A DNA stretch of 64,000 nucleotides from Prevotellaceae bacterium (GTDB lineage Bacteria; Bacteroidota; Bacteroidia; Bacteroidales; Bacteroidaceae): the NCBI GenBank assembly GCA_021153165.1, contig JAGKTZ010000001.1:1-64000 (forward strand). The letters are read 5' to 3'. A model generated the notes under the pieces. The model saw nothing but the letters and a program-made list of their open reading frames with translations. It did not search any database and was not told the origin of the DNA. Each line of letters opens with the position of its first letter. The stretch's first letter is position 1. This document shows positions 7,934 to 17,615 of the stretch, in pieces. The position numbers and the translations under genes are program-made.

Positions 7934-10036
7934 TTAGTTATTAAAATTCCACGAAATACCAAAGCGGAAAACCATTCTGTTCAGCGGATAATGGGGCACA
8001 TAGAAGGGGCGACCCACACCTAGTTTGTGATTCACATGTGAGCAAATCACGTAGAAACGAGCCTTCTTCAAGTGGAAATTAGCATAGACATTGACCAGAG
8101 GGTAATTGCCCACTTTTTGCAGATTGTCTTGCGATTGCACGGCATATTGTCCCATAATGGGCGAGTAGGTTGGTGCATAATAAGCCGTGAAATAGCGCAT
8201 ATCAGCACCAAATTCGGTGCTCAATACCTTTGCTATCTTAAACTTCAGATACATATTAGTATAACCCGAAAAGATGGGCACAGGCAGAGCTTCGGCGTCT
8301 GTGGAATACTGCGCCGTACCCTCAATATCCCAATTGAATATACCAAAGCGCAGGTGTTGTTTCAATTGCACACCCAGCAGGCTGATATTCTTGTCGGCTT
8401 GCATTACACTGGCACCATGCAGGGTCGTCGTGGGGTTGCTATTGCTAGTCTTCACAGCACGTTCCGCCAGGTAGGTATAGTTTTGCAACGTATGATATGT
8501 AGCTCCCACCGATGTCCCTTTGTATTGGAATTTGAAATTAGCATGAGCTGAAAATTGATTTTTCAGTTCTGTATTATCCCACCAGGCATTGCGTGCATGA
8601 TAGTGACGCAAATAGAAATTGGGTATCTCGTTTTGCACTCGCGCCGAAGCCAACAGATGTATCGTGTCGCGCTTTGTAGGGATATGCACAGCCACATTGC
8701 CTTCTGCATTAAATTCACTCCATTTCTTGCCCGAAAGTCTATATTCTCCCAGGGCATTGAAGTGAAATAAATCGCCTAGACGTTTTGAAATTTCAGCGCC
8801 AAGGTTCAGATAATTCTCCACATACGATTGCGTGGGATGGTGAAGATTGATGAATTTATACTTCTGAAAATGATGCTTTGCAAAGAACGTGAGCCCCGCC
8901 TTCATCCATGGATTAAAACCTTCGCACAGTTCGAAGCCCAAAGTATTGGCCACATCGATATAATGTGTGCGGTCGGAAGCTGAATCACCGGGCAAGTAGA
9001 AATCTGCAAAGTAGTCTGTGCTATTGGCATTGTGATGGGCATTGGAAAGGAACTGGCGCTTGTTGTAATCAAATTGCAAGGTATGAATAAAACATGCTAC
9101 AGGGATGAAATTACCCTTTTTCAGGGTTACAACCGCTCCTTCGCTCGACACACTGATACTATCCATATCTACTACTACCGAGTCTGCCATCTCGCCCTTA
9201 CGTTGTCTTTTCAACTTACCAAGATTATAATGATGCGATAGGTAGAGTGTGTTGATGTAGAGCTTATTCCACGCCTTGCTGAGCACTGTGGGTATATCTG
9301 CCGTACCATATTTTTGCGTAAAGAGTTCAGGTTTTGTGACGTAGGAATCATCTTCGATACCACCATTCTCAGCCGTTTTCAAATGTTCGCCTGTATAATG
9401 TGTATGCAGATTATATCTGTCGCCACGATACGAGGCAAAAATGGTACCATCAAACTGCGATGTGGTCTGAGTCGTATAGTAACCTCTACCCAGTGAATAG
9501 TCGAGCACAAACCCCATACCAAATTTCTTACCAACATTGGTTGCAAATTTGGCACGTATGCGGTCTTCACCATTTTGCTTGTTACCACAAGTGTGATAGG
9601 TGATATTCGCTATCGGAGACTTGGTGTTGGTGAACTGCAATTCGTCCGTGTCGAGAAGGAAGAAGTCGTAGGGAGCAGCAAAAAGGAATGGCGCATCTGT
9701 TTGCGAGAAGTTGCGCTCAATAGCCAATCGATTGATGCGAGGAGACCCAAGGTTGCCCAGATAGTTGTATTCACCCGAAAGACCATCAGTCAGATTGTCG
9801 TTTTGAAACAAATGATGCACTGTATCTGGTACGGCTGGGGTGACACGAGCAAAGCGTTTATCAATCGTCCATACCTTCAAACCGACAGGAACATCCGTGG
9901 TCTGCACACTATCATTGAATTGTCCCCAACGGTCGTGCGACTCCATATCATCACTGATACGTTGCGCATTTAATTGTACAATAAACGCAGAGTGAAAATA
10001 TATTAATAATAGTAATCCGTAAAGACTTCTTTTCAT
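7934..10036 (-). CDS. Porin_10-type putative outer-membrane porin
   Basis: Predicted outer-membrane beta-barrel of the Bacteroidetes putative-porin family. A signal peptide spans residues 1-24 with a likely cut in LNA|QRI. The N-terminal half contains the family-typical NLTDGLSGEYNYLGNLGSPR stretch (in parts). Alternating hydrophobic and aromatic strands fill the rest, and the protein ends RFGISWNFNN, a terminal barrel strand. Length 700 aa is usual. The substrate is unknown. It is a single gene. A -7 element TAATTTTG at 10044-10051 lies so close to the ATG that the mRNA would be almost leaderless. Confidence 0.8.
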   Translation of the reverse strand: MKRSLYGLLLLIYFHSAFIVQLNAQRISDDMESHDRWGQFNDSVQTTDVPVGLKVWTIDKRFARVTPAVPDTVHHLFQNDNLTDGLSGEYNYLGNLGSPRINRLAIERNFSQTDAPFLFAAPYDFFLLDTDELQFTNTKSPIANITYHTCGNKQNGEDRIRAKFATNVGKKFGMGFVLDYSLGRGYYTTQTTSQFDGTIFASYRGDRYNLHTHYTGEHLKTAENGGIEDDSYVTKPELFTQKYGTADIPTVLSKAWNKLYINTLYLSHHYNLGKLKRQRKGEMADSVVVDMDSISVSSEGAVVTLKKGNFIPVACFIHTLQFDYNKRQFLSNAHHNANSTDYFADFYLPGDSASDRTHYIDVANTLGFELCEGFNPWMKAGLTFFAKHHFQKYKFINLHHPTQSYVENYLNLGAEISKRLGDLFHFNALGEYRLSGKKWSEFNAEGNVAVHIPTKRDTIHLLASARVQNEIPNFYLRHYHARNAWWDNTELKNQFSAHANFKFQYKGTSVGATYHTLQNYTYLAERAVKTSNSNPTTTLHGASVMQADKNISLLGVQLKQHLRFGIFNWDIEGTAQYSTDAEALPVPIFSGYTNMYLKFKIAKVLSTEFGADMRYFTAYYAPTYSPIMGQYAVQSQDNLQKVGNYPLVNVYANFHLKKARFYVICSHVNHKLGVGRPFYVPHYPLNRMVFRFGISWNFNN

Positions 10037-10043
10037 AATGAGG

Positions 10044-10051
10044 CAAAATTA
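10044..10051 (-). promoter_or_regulatory. Predicted -7 element immediately before the porin gene
   Basis: TAATTTTG on the minus strand, ending only 7 bp before the start codon at 10036. If used, transcription begins within a few bases of the ATG. Confidence 0.4.
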
Positions 10052-10130
10052 CAAAAAAATAGCAGAACAAATGGCTTAAACTATCATAATCGTATTTTCT
10101 CAAACTAATAGTTCATTAGTTTCTCCATCA

Positions 10131-11168
10131 TCACTTTAGTTCATTCACACTTCCGCATTCGTGACAAACTCCATTTTTTGCAATAAAGGCTCCACATTTT
10201 CCACATGTATAGTGTGGTGTGGCACTATGGTAGTGTCGGTAGAAGGAAAAGAAGATGTAGCAGGCAAGAATGAAATAGCCAATATAAATTTGAACGGAGA
10301 GTGAGAAAATTATATACAGGAATGTACAAAGTAGGATGAGTGTAGATAGGTAGGCTAAATAATCGGCTACATTATTAAATTGATGTATCAAATCTTCAAT
10401 AACAGCAATAAAACTAATAATCAATAACCATAAACCAACAATAAAAGCAATGAGTATCAATGGTAATTCTGTAGAGAAAGGGTTGAGTGTTGGATTGAAA
10501 TAATATTCAATCCAAGTTTGTGGTGCAAATTTTTGTATTGTGCCATAAATTGTGGCATCAATAGAGATGATTAAGCATAATAGTGTTGGATAAAATGTTT
10601 CAATGTCGTTGTAGTGAGGGAAACGCAAAGGTCTTTTCTTGTAACGATGAATCAAGAATAGTGTCAGAGCAATTATACCAATTAGTATATAGACAAGTGT
10701 ACTCAATTCGCTAAAGTAGAAAATAAATTTTGATACGTAATTATTGGGGATTATTTTTGTTAACAATTCATTCTCTGCCACCCATCCTTTTTCACCTTCA
10801 CTAGAAATGACTTTATTCCATACTTTGCTGCTAAGTGAATCTCTTTTGATAACAATATCTACAATTGCTATTTCTCTATCTTTGTCTATAATTGTGGAAT
10901 CAGCTAATGGCACATCATCAATCATTAGATTATTCCTTCTAATTATTTGAAATGGTGTGTGGACATAAAATATATCATTCTTCCAATAATGATGTTCCTT
11001 TTGAAATTCGAGGGAATCAATGCCCACTTTGTTTCCCAAATTCCAACTATCATCATGACTCTCCATACGATAGTCACAAGACACAAAAAGTGCTAGTGAT
11101 AGTATTAAAAGCATCATAATGCCATAAGCTGACATACAATGTCTTTTGAAAAAGTTTTTATTGATCAT
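10131..11168 (-). CDS. Lipoprotein-like membrane protein with SH3-like segment and C-terminal zinc ribbon
   Basis: I do not recognise the exact family. A hydrophobic N-terminus ends in LFVSC, a lipoprotein-type cysteine (or a first membrane anchor). Residues about 90-140 resemble a bacterial SH3 domain (EGEKGWVAENELLTK). Four or five membrane segments follow from about 148 to 325 (for example VYILIGIIALTLFLI and LPLILIAFIVGLWLLIISF). The last 25 residues form a zinc ribbon with two CxxC knuckles (CGKCG and CHECG). The order of an outside SH3, a membrane bundle and a small cytoplasmic metal knuckle suggests a sensor or scaffold, but that is inference. The flanking gaps are 94 and 143 bp, so it may be transcribed alone. 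Confidence 0.7.
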   Translation of the reverse strand: MINKNFFKRHCMSAYGIMMLLILSLALFVSCDYRMESHDDSWNLGNKVGIDSLEFQKEHHYWKNDIFYVHTPFQIIRRNNLMIDDVPLADSTIIDKDREIAIVDIVIKRDSLSSKVWNKVISSEGEKGWVAENELLTKIIPNNYVSKFIFYFSELSTLVYILIGIIALTLFLIHRYKKRPLRFPHYNDIETFYPTLLCLIISIDATIYGTIQKFAPQTWIEYYFNPTLNPFSTELPLILIAFIVGLWLLIISFIAVIEDLIHQFNNVADYLAYLSTLILLCTFLYIIFSLSVQIYIGYFILACYIFFSFYRHYHSATPHYTCGKCGAFIAKNGVCHECGSVNELK

Positions 11169-11311
11169 ATGAAAGATTTTATTTCCTATGTTAGAAAGAA
11201 AAATGAAATGTTCACAGACTACTTATTAATATTAAAAGAGCATCAGTTGAGGTCTTATGATATTTGATAGATATATATTTATTATATTTGAATTCATTTC
11301 TATTTCATATA

Positions 11312-13159
11312 TTATTTATTATAATTCATCGGTTTAAGTACTTGCATTTCACATTTTTTGCAATTAAACTTTATTGGAAATCTCTTCCCATCGGGTAAGC
11401 AGAGATATAATTGTTGGTAACTATGTGGCATTGCTTTTCGACATCTTTGTGTATGTCTCAATATGCAGTGTTTGCAGGTCATAAGTACATCAGAGGTACT
11501 AGAATCAAGTTCAAATGCTCTGTCTGCAATAATCGTACCATTTTCCTGAAGATAAGATTCAGACAATTTATTACTTACATTATCTTCACTTGTAGTATAC
11601 CGCCCCACTCTATCAGTATCTAGGGTTTGTTTGTTTGGAGATTCACGCCTATGATTTTTTATAACGAACGTTAGTAGTTTATCAATTAGATTACGTCTAC
11701 ATTCGTTAAGTATTGAAGTTGGAATAAAATAATCTGAGTCAATATTTGTAACAATTGTTGAGGCAACAAATGGTGTGTTACCTAATTTGCTTAGCTGTTT
11801 GCGTATGTTGTCCAAACTGGAAGTTTTCGCTAGAACTTTTTCAATACAAAGTTCATATTCTACTTTTATATCATCATAAGCAATTGCTGTGAATAGGAAT
11901 CCCCTATTTGTTTCAGTCATTTCTATCTGAATTGGTATATGGCGTTTAGCCGTAGGTTTGCTCAGTTGTCTGTCGAAATCAATATCGAAATTTCTCCACA
12001 CTTTTATGCCTACTTTTAGTGGATTTTGGTAATTATTAAATATCACCCACCCATTCTCTATGCTACTGACTCTGATCCCTTCTAATTTGTCTGTAGTTGT
12101 TGAGATAAAACAAAGGCCATCACCAGCTCTTAGTGGTGACGACAGATCATTAGTATATGAGATTTTGACCTTATTTTTTTGTATGTTTTCAACTATCCCT
12201 ATATATTCTCCAAATGATTTTGGACTATATGGCTGATATATTATATCCTTGTCGTTGTTTAGGAAATAAGGCGTATAGCCTCTATTAAAAGTACGAAAGA
12301 GATTTGGCTTAAAATTATATATAGAAGAACCTATAGATGCTCTTTTATATTCATTTGGTCTGCGTGAAATGATTTCATTTAATGCTTGACTATAAGCAGA
12401 CGTTACATTTTTTACATATTTTTCATCCTTTAATCTGCCTTCTATTTTAAAAGACATTACGCCTGCATCCATCATTGCTTCTAAATGTTCAATACGCTTC
12501 ATATCTTTTAATGAAAGTAGATGCTTATCATGCTGTAATATTTCGCCTTTTTCATCAACGAGGTCAAAACCTAAACGGCAAAATTGAGCACATTCACCAC
12601 GATTAGCAGAACGACCAAAGCAATATTGAGAAGCATAGCACTTACCACTATAGGAGACGCACAAAGCCCCATGTACAAAGGCCTCAATATCCAAAGGACT
12701 ATCTTTGGCTATTGACTGTATCTGAGATAAAGGTAATTCTCTTGCTAAAACAACACGTGTAAATCCTTCGCATTTACGATGATTCACATCTTCTATCGTA
12801 CGATTATCCATCTGTGTAGAAGCATGTAATGCTATTGGGGGGAGATTCATTCGCATTAGGGCCAAGTCTTGAGTAATCAAGGCATCTACTCCAACTTCAT
12901 ACAAATGATATATCAATTTCTCTGCATTCTCTATTTCGTTATCATACAAAATCGTGTTGAGTGTTACATAGACTTTAGCATTATAAATATGTGCAAATTG
13001 ACAAAGTTGTGCAATTTCTTCAATAGAATTGCCAACAGCTGAACGCGCACCAAATTGTGGACCGCCAATATAAACAGCATCAGCACCATGTAATATAGCT
13101 TGCATACCAATATTCATGTCTCTTGCAGGTGCTAAAAGCTCTATCTCTCTAATTTGCAT
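11312..13159 (-). CDS. U32-family peptidase / RNA-hydroxylation-type protein
   Basis: Member of the U32 family, whose studied E. coli relatives RlhA and TrhP are needed for 5-hydroxycytidine in 23S rRNA and 5-hydroxyuridine in tRNA; older annotations call them collagenases. The family signature is visible as EAFVHGALCVSYSGKC, followed by the cysteine-rich RGECAQFC. The C-terminal extension has six cysteines in pairs (CKHC, CRK, CKKC), possibly metal-binding. Length 615 aa matches the long RlhA-like type. It is the last gene of a probable unit with nadK, the ABC exporter and the MBL hydrolase, separated from the latter by 51 bp. Whether it acts on rRNA or tRNA cannot be told here. Confidence 0.88.
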   Translation of the reverse strand: MQIREIELLAPARDMNIGMQAILHGADAVYIGGPQFGARSAVGNSIEEIAQLCQFAHIYNAKVYVTLNTILYDNEIENAEKLIYHLYEVGVDALITQDLALMRMNLPPIALHASTQMDNRTIEDVNHRKCEGFTRVVLARELPLSQIQSIAKDSPLDIEAFVHGALCVSYSGKCYASQYCFGRSANRGECAQFCRLGFDLVDEKGEILQHDKHLLSLKDMKRIEHLEAMMDAGVMSFKIEGRLKDEKYVKNVTSAYSQALNEIISRRPNEYKRASIGSSIYNFKPNLFRTFNRGYTPYFLNNDKDIIYQPYSPKSFGEYIGIVENIQKNKVKISYTNDLSSPLRAGDGLCFISTTTDKLEGIRVSSIENGWVIFNNYQNPLKVGIKVWRNFDIDFDRQLSKPTAKRHIPIQIEMTETNRGFLFTAIAYDDIKVEYELCIEKVLAKTSSLDNIRKQLSKLGNTPFVASTIVTNIDSDYFIPTSILNECRRNLIDKLLTFVIKNHRRESPNKQTLDTDRVGRYTTSEDNVSNKLSESYLQENGTIIADRAFELDSSTSDVLMTCKHCILRHTQRCRKAMPHSYQQLYLCLPDGKRFPIKFNCKKCEMQVLKPMNYNK

Positions 13160-13210
13160 AATTTATATCGTTATAAACAAATTTTAGTTCTATAATAATC
13201 TATGTATTAT

Positions 13211-14023
13211 CTACAGCTCAAAACATTGTGGAGTCGTTCGTTTCAAAGGAATTAAGGGAACTTCAATGAGTTCTTTTCTTCCTGAATTAGCTATTATCTC
13301 TTTTATGGTTTTTACTACAAGATCAGGATGATTATTTTCTTCACTTAGATGGCAAAACCAAATTTTTCGAATTTTTGATGAAGAATGTTTGGCAATCAGT
13401 TGCCCCGCAAGTTCGTTACAAAGATGTCCGCTACCACTCTGAATTCTTCTTTTCAAAAAATCAGAATAAGGACCATTTTGCAGCATTTCTCTGTCATAGT
13501 TTGCCTCTAAAATGAGATATTCAGCTTGACTTACATATTGAATTATCTCTTGAGTGACTGCGCCAACATCTGTTAAGAAACACAATGTTTCATCACCAAA
13601 CTTGAGTAGATACCCATTATTGCCATTGCTGTCATGAGGCACAGGGAAAGCAATGATTCCAGTATCGCCGATTTGGAATTTTGAATGGTAGTTTACTATT
13701 ATTTTGTCATCTTTTAGAATTTTCTTTGTCATCAAAAAGTTTCTTTCCATCCCTTCATGCACTTGCTGAGTTGTATAAACGGGAATACGCATTGCAGATG
13801 AAAAAGCTCCCACTGCTCTAACATGGTCGGTATGAGAATGACTGACTAGAATTCCTCTAATGTCAGCCATAGCGAGACCATAGTCACTAAAAAATTTCTT
13901 CAATTTTCTGTGGCTAATTCCAATATCAATGATAATACCACTTTTCCCTTTTTTAAGGTAATAGCAGTTACCACTACTGCCACTACCAAAACAATATAAT
14001 TTTATATTTTCGTCATTTTCCAT
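13211..14023 (-). CDS. MBL-fold metallo-hydrolase (YycJ/WalJ-like)
   Basis: Metallo-beta-lactamase-fold hydrolase. The metal-binding HxHxDH motif is SHSHTDH near residue 65; a further histidine appears in VPHDSNG and the aspartate in FLTDVG. Length 270 aa and the opening FGSGSSGNCYYL match the YycJ/WalJ branch, which in Firmicutes is a predicted 5'-3' exonuclease. Its role in Bacteroidales is unproven. It lies 15 bp downstream of the ABC exporter gene on the same strand, so it is almost certainly cotranscribed. Confidence 0.85.
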   Translation of the reverse strand: MENDENIKLYCFGSGSSGNCYYLKKGKSGIIIDIGISHRKLKKFFSDYGLAMADIRGILVSHSHTDHVRAVGAFSSAMRIPVYTTQQVHEGMERNFLMTKKILKDDKIIVNYHSKFQIGDTGIIAFPVPHDSNGNNGYLLKFGDETLCFLTDVGAVTQEIIQYVSQAEYLILEANYDREMLQNGPYSDFLKRRIQSGSGHLCNELAGQLIAKHSSSKIRKIWFCHLSEENNHPDLVVKTIKEIIANSGRKELIEVPLIPLKRTTPQCFEL

Positions 14024-14038
14024 CAGAGGATAGTTTAC

Positions 14039-15700
14039 TTATTGGGTTCTAAACATTTTAATCACTTGGTCGCAATGCTTTAATACTTCCGAGCGATGCG
14101 TGATGAATATCAAAGTCTTTTTGGGAAATTTATTAATAATACGACGCAGTACAACTTGTTCAGTCTCATCATCAAGAGATGAAGTTACCTCATCCAACAA
14201 TAGAATTGGACTGTCTTTCAGTAATGCTCTTGCTATTGCAATGCGTTGTGCTTGCCCTTCCGATAATCCAAATCCCAACTCACCACACATAGTATCAACA
14301 CCATCAGGTAATTCGTCAACAAAATCAGCAGCAGCAACATATAATGCTTCTCGCAGATCTGCTTCAGTTGCATTCGGATTTCCTAAATAAAGGTTTTCGC
14401 GAATTGTTCCGCTTAGCAGTGTGTTACCCTGAGGTACATAAGAGAATAACTCTCGTGTCTGTGGTGAAGTTGTAATTCTGTGATGTCTATCATATATTTC
14501 AACTTGACCATGGGCAGAGGGTAACAACGCGAGTAGATGACGAATCAATGTGGTTTTGCCAGATCCTGTTTCACCTACTATTGCATTTACACTACCTGGA
14601 GTAAAATGGCAACTAAAATTGTCAAGTATTCGACGTTTCCCTCCCTCATACTGATATGTTAAGTTTGAAATACATATTCCCAATGGTGCTTCTAGACGAA
14701 CGGACTCTCCTAGCTTTTCTTTTGTCAAAGATTCTAATTCAATTAGGCGTTCTGTCGCTGTGAATGTATTAATAAATAGAGGTACAAAACGTGTCAAAGT
14801 ACGCACGGGGGATTGAATTTGACCAACTAACTGCACAAACGCAATAAGTGAACCATAAGTAATACTGCCGTTATATAAACAAGTGACACCCCAGCCGAAG
14901 GTTACAATATATCCAGTAGCAAAACCTAGATTTAATATGCCAGACGAAATTGTAGCATATTTTGTCTTGTGCACGATATGTTTGCGAAAATCACTTTGGG
15001 TCTCGTCTAATTTTTCATTCATCCTTGCTACGCGCCCCAAAGATTTGATAATAAGTGAATGTTGTAAAGTTTCCTGAATGACTGATTGTATCTTACTTTC
15101 ACTTCCTCTGATTTTGTGCGAAATCTTTCGCATTCGTGCGACATAAAGCCTACTTGTTAACAGGAATAGGGGTAATAGTATAACTACAATACAAGCTAAT
15201 GTCCTATCCATATAAAACAAGAAGATAAATGCACCTAAAAATTGCAATGAAACAGTAATAAAAGTAGGTACATTTTCAGTAACAAACGACATTACATCTC
15301 TCACATCACGCTCTAATCTATTCACTAAGTCAGCAGTATGGTATCTGCGCATTTCACTCCAGCTAACTTGTAATAAGTGTGAAAACATAGATCGTTGCAT
15401 ACTATTTTGAGCTTTAGCACCAAGTAATGCTCTAATCCATCTTGATGCTATCCCTAAAATTAGTTGTAACAGGATGATTCCTCCCATAAAGGCGATTGAT
15501 TGTGTCAATGTGAAAGACGTATTATCTCCAGTCGCCACATCAATCGTCAATTTTGTACACCATACCAATGCAAGGTCGCTTGCAACTATCACAACACCAA
15601 CCAAGATATTCAACCAACTTTGTGTGCGATAGCCTGTCGACATCTGCCACAACCATTTTAAGATAGTGGGTAGGCTTTTTATTTTTTCAGTTTTACTCAT
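14039..15700 (-). CDS. ABC exporter, fused membrane and ATPase domains
   Basis: Half-size ABC exporter: a six-helix type-1 transmembrane domain (residues about 25-320) followed by an ATPase domain. Walker A is VGETGSGKTTL, the signature is LSEGQ in GFGLSEGQAQRIAIARALL, and Walker B is PILLLDEVTSSLD. The signature has E-G in the usual LSGGQ slot, a common variant. It should act as a homodimer in the inner membrane. Its substrate is not indicated; lipids or small hydrophobic compounds are usual for the type. It sits 20 bp after nadK and 15 bp before the MBL gene. Confidence 0.9.
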   Translation of the reverse strand: MSKTEKIKSLPTILKWLWQMSTGYRTQSWLNILVGVVIVASDLALVWCTKLTIDVATGDNTSFTLTQSIAFMGGIILLQLILGIASRWIRALLGAKAQNSMQRSMFSHLLQVSWSEMRRYHTADLVNRLERDVRDVMSFVTENVPTFITVSLQFLGAFIFLFYMDRTLACIVVILLPLFLLTSRLYVARMRKISHKIRGSESKIQSVIQETLQHSLIIKSLGRVARMNEKLDETQSDFRKHIVHKTKYATISSGILNLGFATGYIVTFGWGVTCLYNGSITYGSLIAFVQLVGQIQSPVRTLTRFVPLFINTFTATERLIELESLTKEKLGESVRLEAPLGICISNLTYQYEGGKRRILDNFSCHFTPGSVNAIVGETGSGKTTLIRHLLALLPSAHGQVEIYDRHHRITTSPQTRELFSYVPQGNTLLSGTIRENLYLGNPNATEADLREALYVAAADFVDELPDGVDTMCGELGFGLSEGQAQRIAIARALLKDSPILLLDEVTSSLDDETEQVVLRRIINKFPKKTLIFITHRSEVLKHCDQVIKMFRTQ

Positions 15701-15720
15701 TATTTTAATCCAATTCGCTA

Positions 15721-16608
15721 CTATAATCTCTTATCAGCCCCCCACATCATCTTATTTCTTAAGGTGTCGTAGAAGTGAGTATCACGCATTTTAATCACTT
15801 TAACACTATATTTCGCTCGACATAATTTAATGGTTGTAGTATCATGTAAACTTTGACTGCGTCCATCCACCGAAATCATGAAATTCTTGCTTCTACTCTT
15901 TACACTCAATTCTATTTCTGCATCATCACATAATATTACTGGTCGAGTAGTAAGGCTATGCGATGCTACAGGAGAGATGACAAATGATTTTGATTTGGGC
16001 TCAATAATAGGACCACCGACGCTGAGCGAATATCCTGTTGATCCCGTAGGAGTAGCAACAATCAACCCATCCGCTTGATAGTTGTTGAGCAGGTGTCCAT
16101 TTACATAAGTTTCGATTTCAATCATCGATGAATTGTCATGTTTCAATACAGCAACTTCATTTAAGGCAAATGGTACAATATCCAAATCTGCTCCACAAAC
16201 TTTTGCTTCAATAACCGACCGATACTCTATGTCATATTCCCTTTTAATCACAGCATTAATGGCAGAACATAGCTTTTCTGGTGAAATATCTGCTAAAAAT
16301 CCCAATCTACCAGCATTGATGCCAAGTATTGGTATGCATTTACTGCCTATACGTGCAGCAGCATTAAGGAATGTACCATCTCCACCAATAGAAATGGCAA
16401 GGTCTGCACACAAATCCTGTGGTGCTACAATTTCTACATCAAATCCGCTTAGCTCTCTTTTTTCTATTAAGTCACACTGGTCATCTGTGATAATGATTTT
16501 TATTCCAGCACGCAATAAACATTGCATTACTTGTATGGCATAATCATACAGATGTTCTGCTTTGATGCTTGTAAAAATAGCTACATTCAAAATTGTCGAC
16601 TTTGACAT
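15721..16608 (-). CDS. nadK: NAD kinase
   Basis: Phosphorylates NAD to NADP with ATP or polyphosphate; cytoplasmic. The family GGDG motif is SIGGDGTFLNAA, and the second conserved block is QADGLIVATPTGSTGYSLSVGGP. The NAD-contacting NE pair is in ALNEVAVLKHD. Length 295 aa is normal. It begins a minus-strand unit (nadK, ABC exporter, MBL hydrolase, U32 protein) and is divergent from pdxJ across a 266-bp gap. Confidence 0.95.
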   Translation of the reverse strand: MSKSTILNVAIFTSIKAEHLYDYAIQVMQCLLRAGIKIIITDDQCDLIEKRELSGFDVEIVAPQDLCADLAISIGGDGTFLNAAARIGSKCIPILGINAGRLGFLADISPEKLCSAINAVIKREYDIEYRSVIEAKVCGADLDIVPFALNEVAVLKHDNSSMIEIETYVNGHLLNNYQADGLIVATPTGSTGYSLSVGGPIIEPKSKSFVISPVASHSLTTRPVILCDDAEIELSVKSRSKNFMISVDGRSQSLHDTTTIKLCRAKYSVKVIKMRDTHFYDTLRNKMMWGADKRL

Positions 16609-16720
16609 GGTACTAATTTTTGAACCTGAAATTTATATTTAACTTTGTGCAGAAATACACTAAGTATAATCTCAGTTTTCTTTAATTACTTACTTTTTTA
16701 GTTTATTCGGCATTTTTTTG

Positions 16721-16728
16721 TACTTTTG
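16721..16728 (+). promoter_or_regulatory. Predicted -7 element for pdxJ
   Basis: TACTTTTG, a perfect TAnnTTTG match about 145 bp before the pdxJ ATG. A second match, TAACTTTG, lies at 16640-16647, so either may be used. No clear -33 TTTG is seen for either. Confidence 0.4.
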
Positions 16729-16874
16729 CCAATATTATTATGTGCAAAATTAACACAGAGGATTTGATAGACAAAGGAAATATTACATAAAATGATATTT
16801 TGCAGCATTAAAAAATACACATGTATATACGCAAGTGTTCGTAAGGCGCAAGATTTCTATTTACCATATGAAGT

Positions 16875-17588
16875 ATGACAAAATTAAGTGTTAACGTTAA
16901 CAAAATAGCGACATTACGCAATTCTCGAGGAGGAAATGTGCCAGATTTGATTAAAATGGCCATGAATATTGAGGAGTATGGTGGTCAAGGTATCACAGTA
17001 CATCCTCGACCTGACGAGAGGCATATAAAGCGACAAGATGTGTATGAACTTCGTAAGAACATCACCACCGAGTTTAATATTGAGGGATATCCGTCTTCAG
17101 ATTTTATTGATTTGGTATTACAAGTAGTACCTGCACAAGTCACATTAGTACCAGATCTCCCTGGACAACTGACCTCTGATCATGGCTGGGATACAATTAT
17201 GCATAGTGAGTTCCTACAAGAAGTGATAGCAAGATTCAAAGCAGCAGGCATTCGCACATCTGTCTTTGTCGACCCATCCCCTGAAATGATAAAAGGAGCT
17301 GCCAATGTTGGTGCAGATAGAGTCGAATTATATACAGCTGCATATGCACATCAATATAATATAGATCGCGAGGAAGCGATAAAACCATATATTGAAGCTG
17401 CAAAATGTGCTAAGTCATATGGCCTTGGCTTAAATGCAGGACATGATCTTAGTCTGGAAAACTTAGCCTATTTCCATCAACAAATACCTTGGTTGGATGA
17501 AGTAAGTATTGGTCATGCTCTTGTCTGTGATGCATTGTATTTAGGTATGAAAAATACTATTGAAGAATACTTGAAATGCTTAGAATAA
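16875..17588 (+). CDS. pdxJ: Pyridoxine 5'-phosphate synthase
   Basis: TIM-barrel enzyme that condenses 1-deoxyxylulose 5-phosphate with 3-amino-2-oxopropyl phosphate to pyridoxine 5'-phosphate in the DXP-dependent vitamin B6 pathway. Visible motifs: the N-terminal LSVNVNKIATLRNSRGG, the phosphate-binding HPRPDERHI, the catalytic glutamate in FNIEGYPS, and the C-terminal GLNAGHDLSLEN with the catalytic histidine. The usual VNIDHVATLR is here VNVNKIATLR, a substitution I regard as typical of Bacteroidales. Length 237 aa is normal. It is followed 27 bp later by a DJ-1-like gene. Confidence 0.95.
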   Translation: MTKLSVNVNKIATLRNSRGGNVPDLIKMAMNIEEYGGQGITVHPRPDERHIKRQDVYELRKNITTEFNIEGYPSSDFIDLVLQVVPAQVTLVPDLPGQLTSDHGWDTIMHSEFLQEVIARFKAAGIRTSVFVDPSPEMIKGAANVGADRVELYTAAYAHQYNIDREEAIKPYIEAAKCAKSYGLGLNAGHDLSLENLAYFHQQIPWLDEVSIGHALVCDALYLGMKNTIEEYLKCLE

Positions 17589-17615
17589 TAACCTCAATAA
17601 ATTTATATTTACAAA

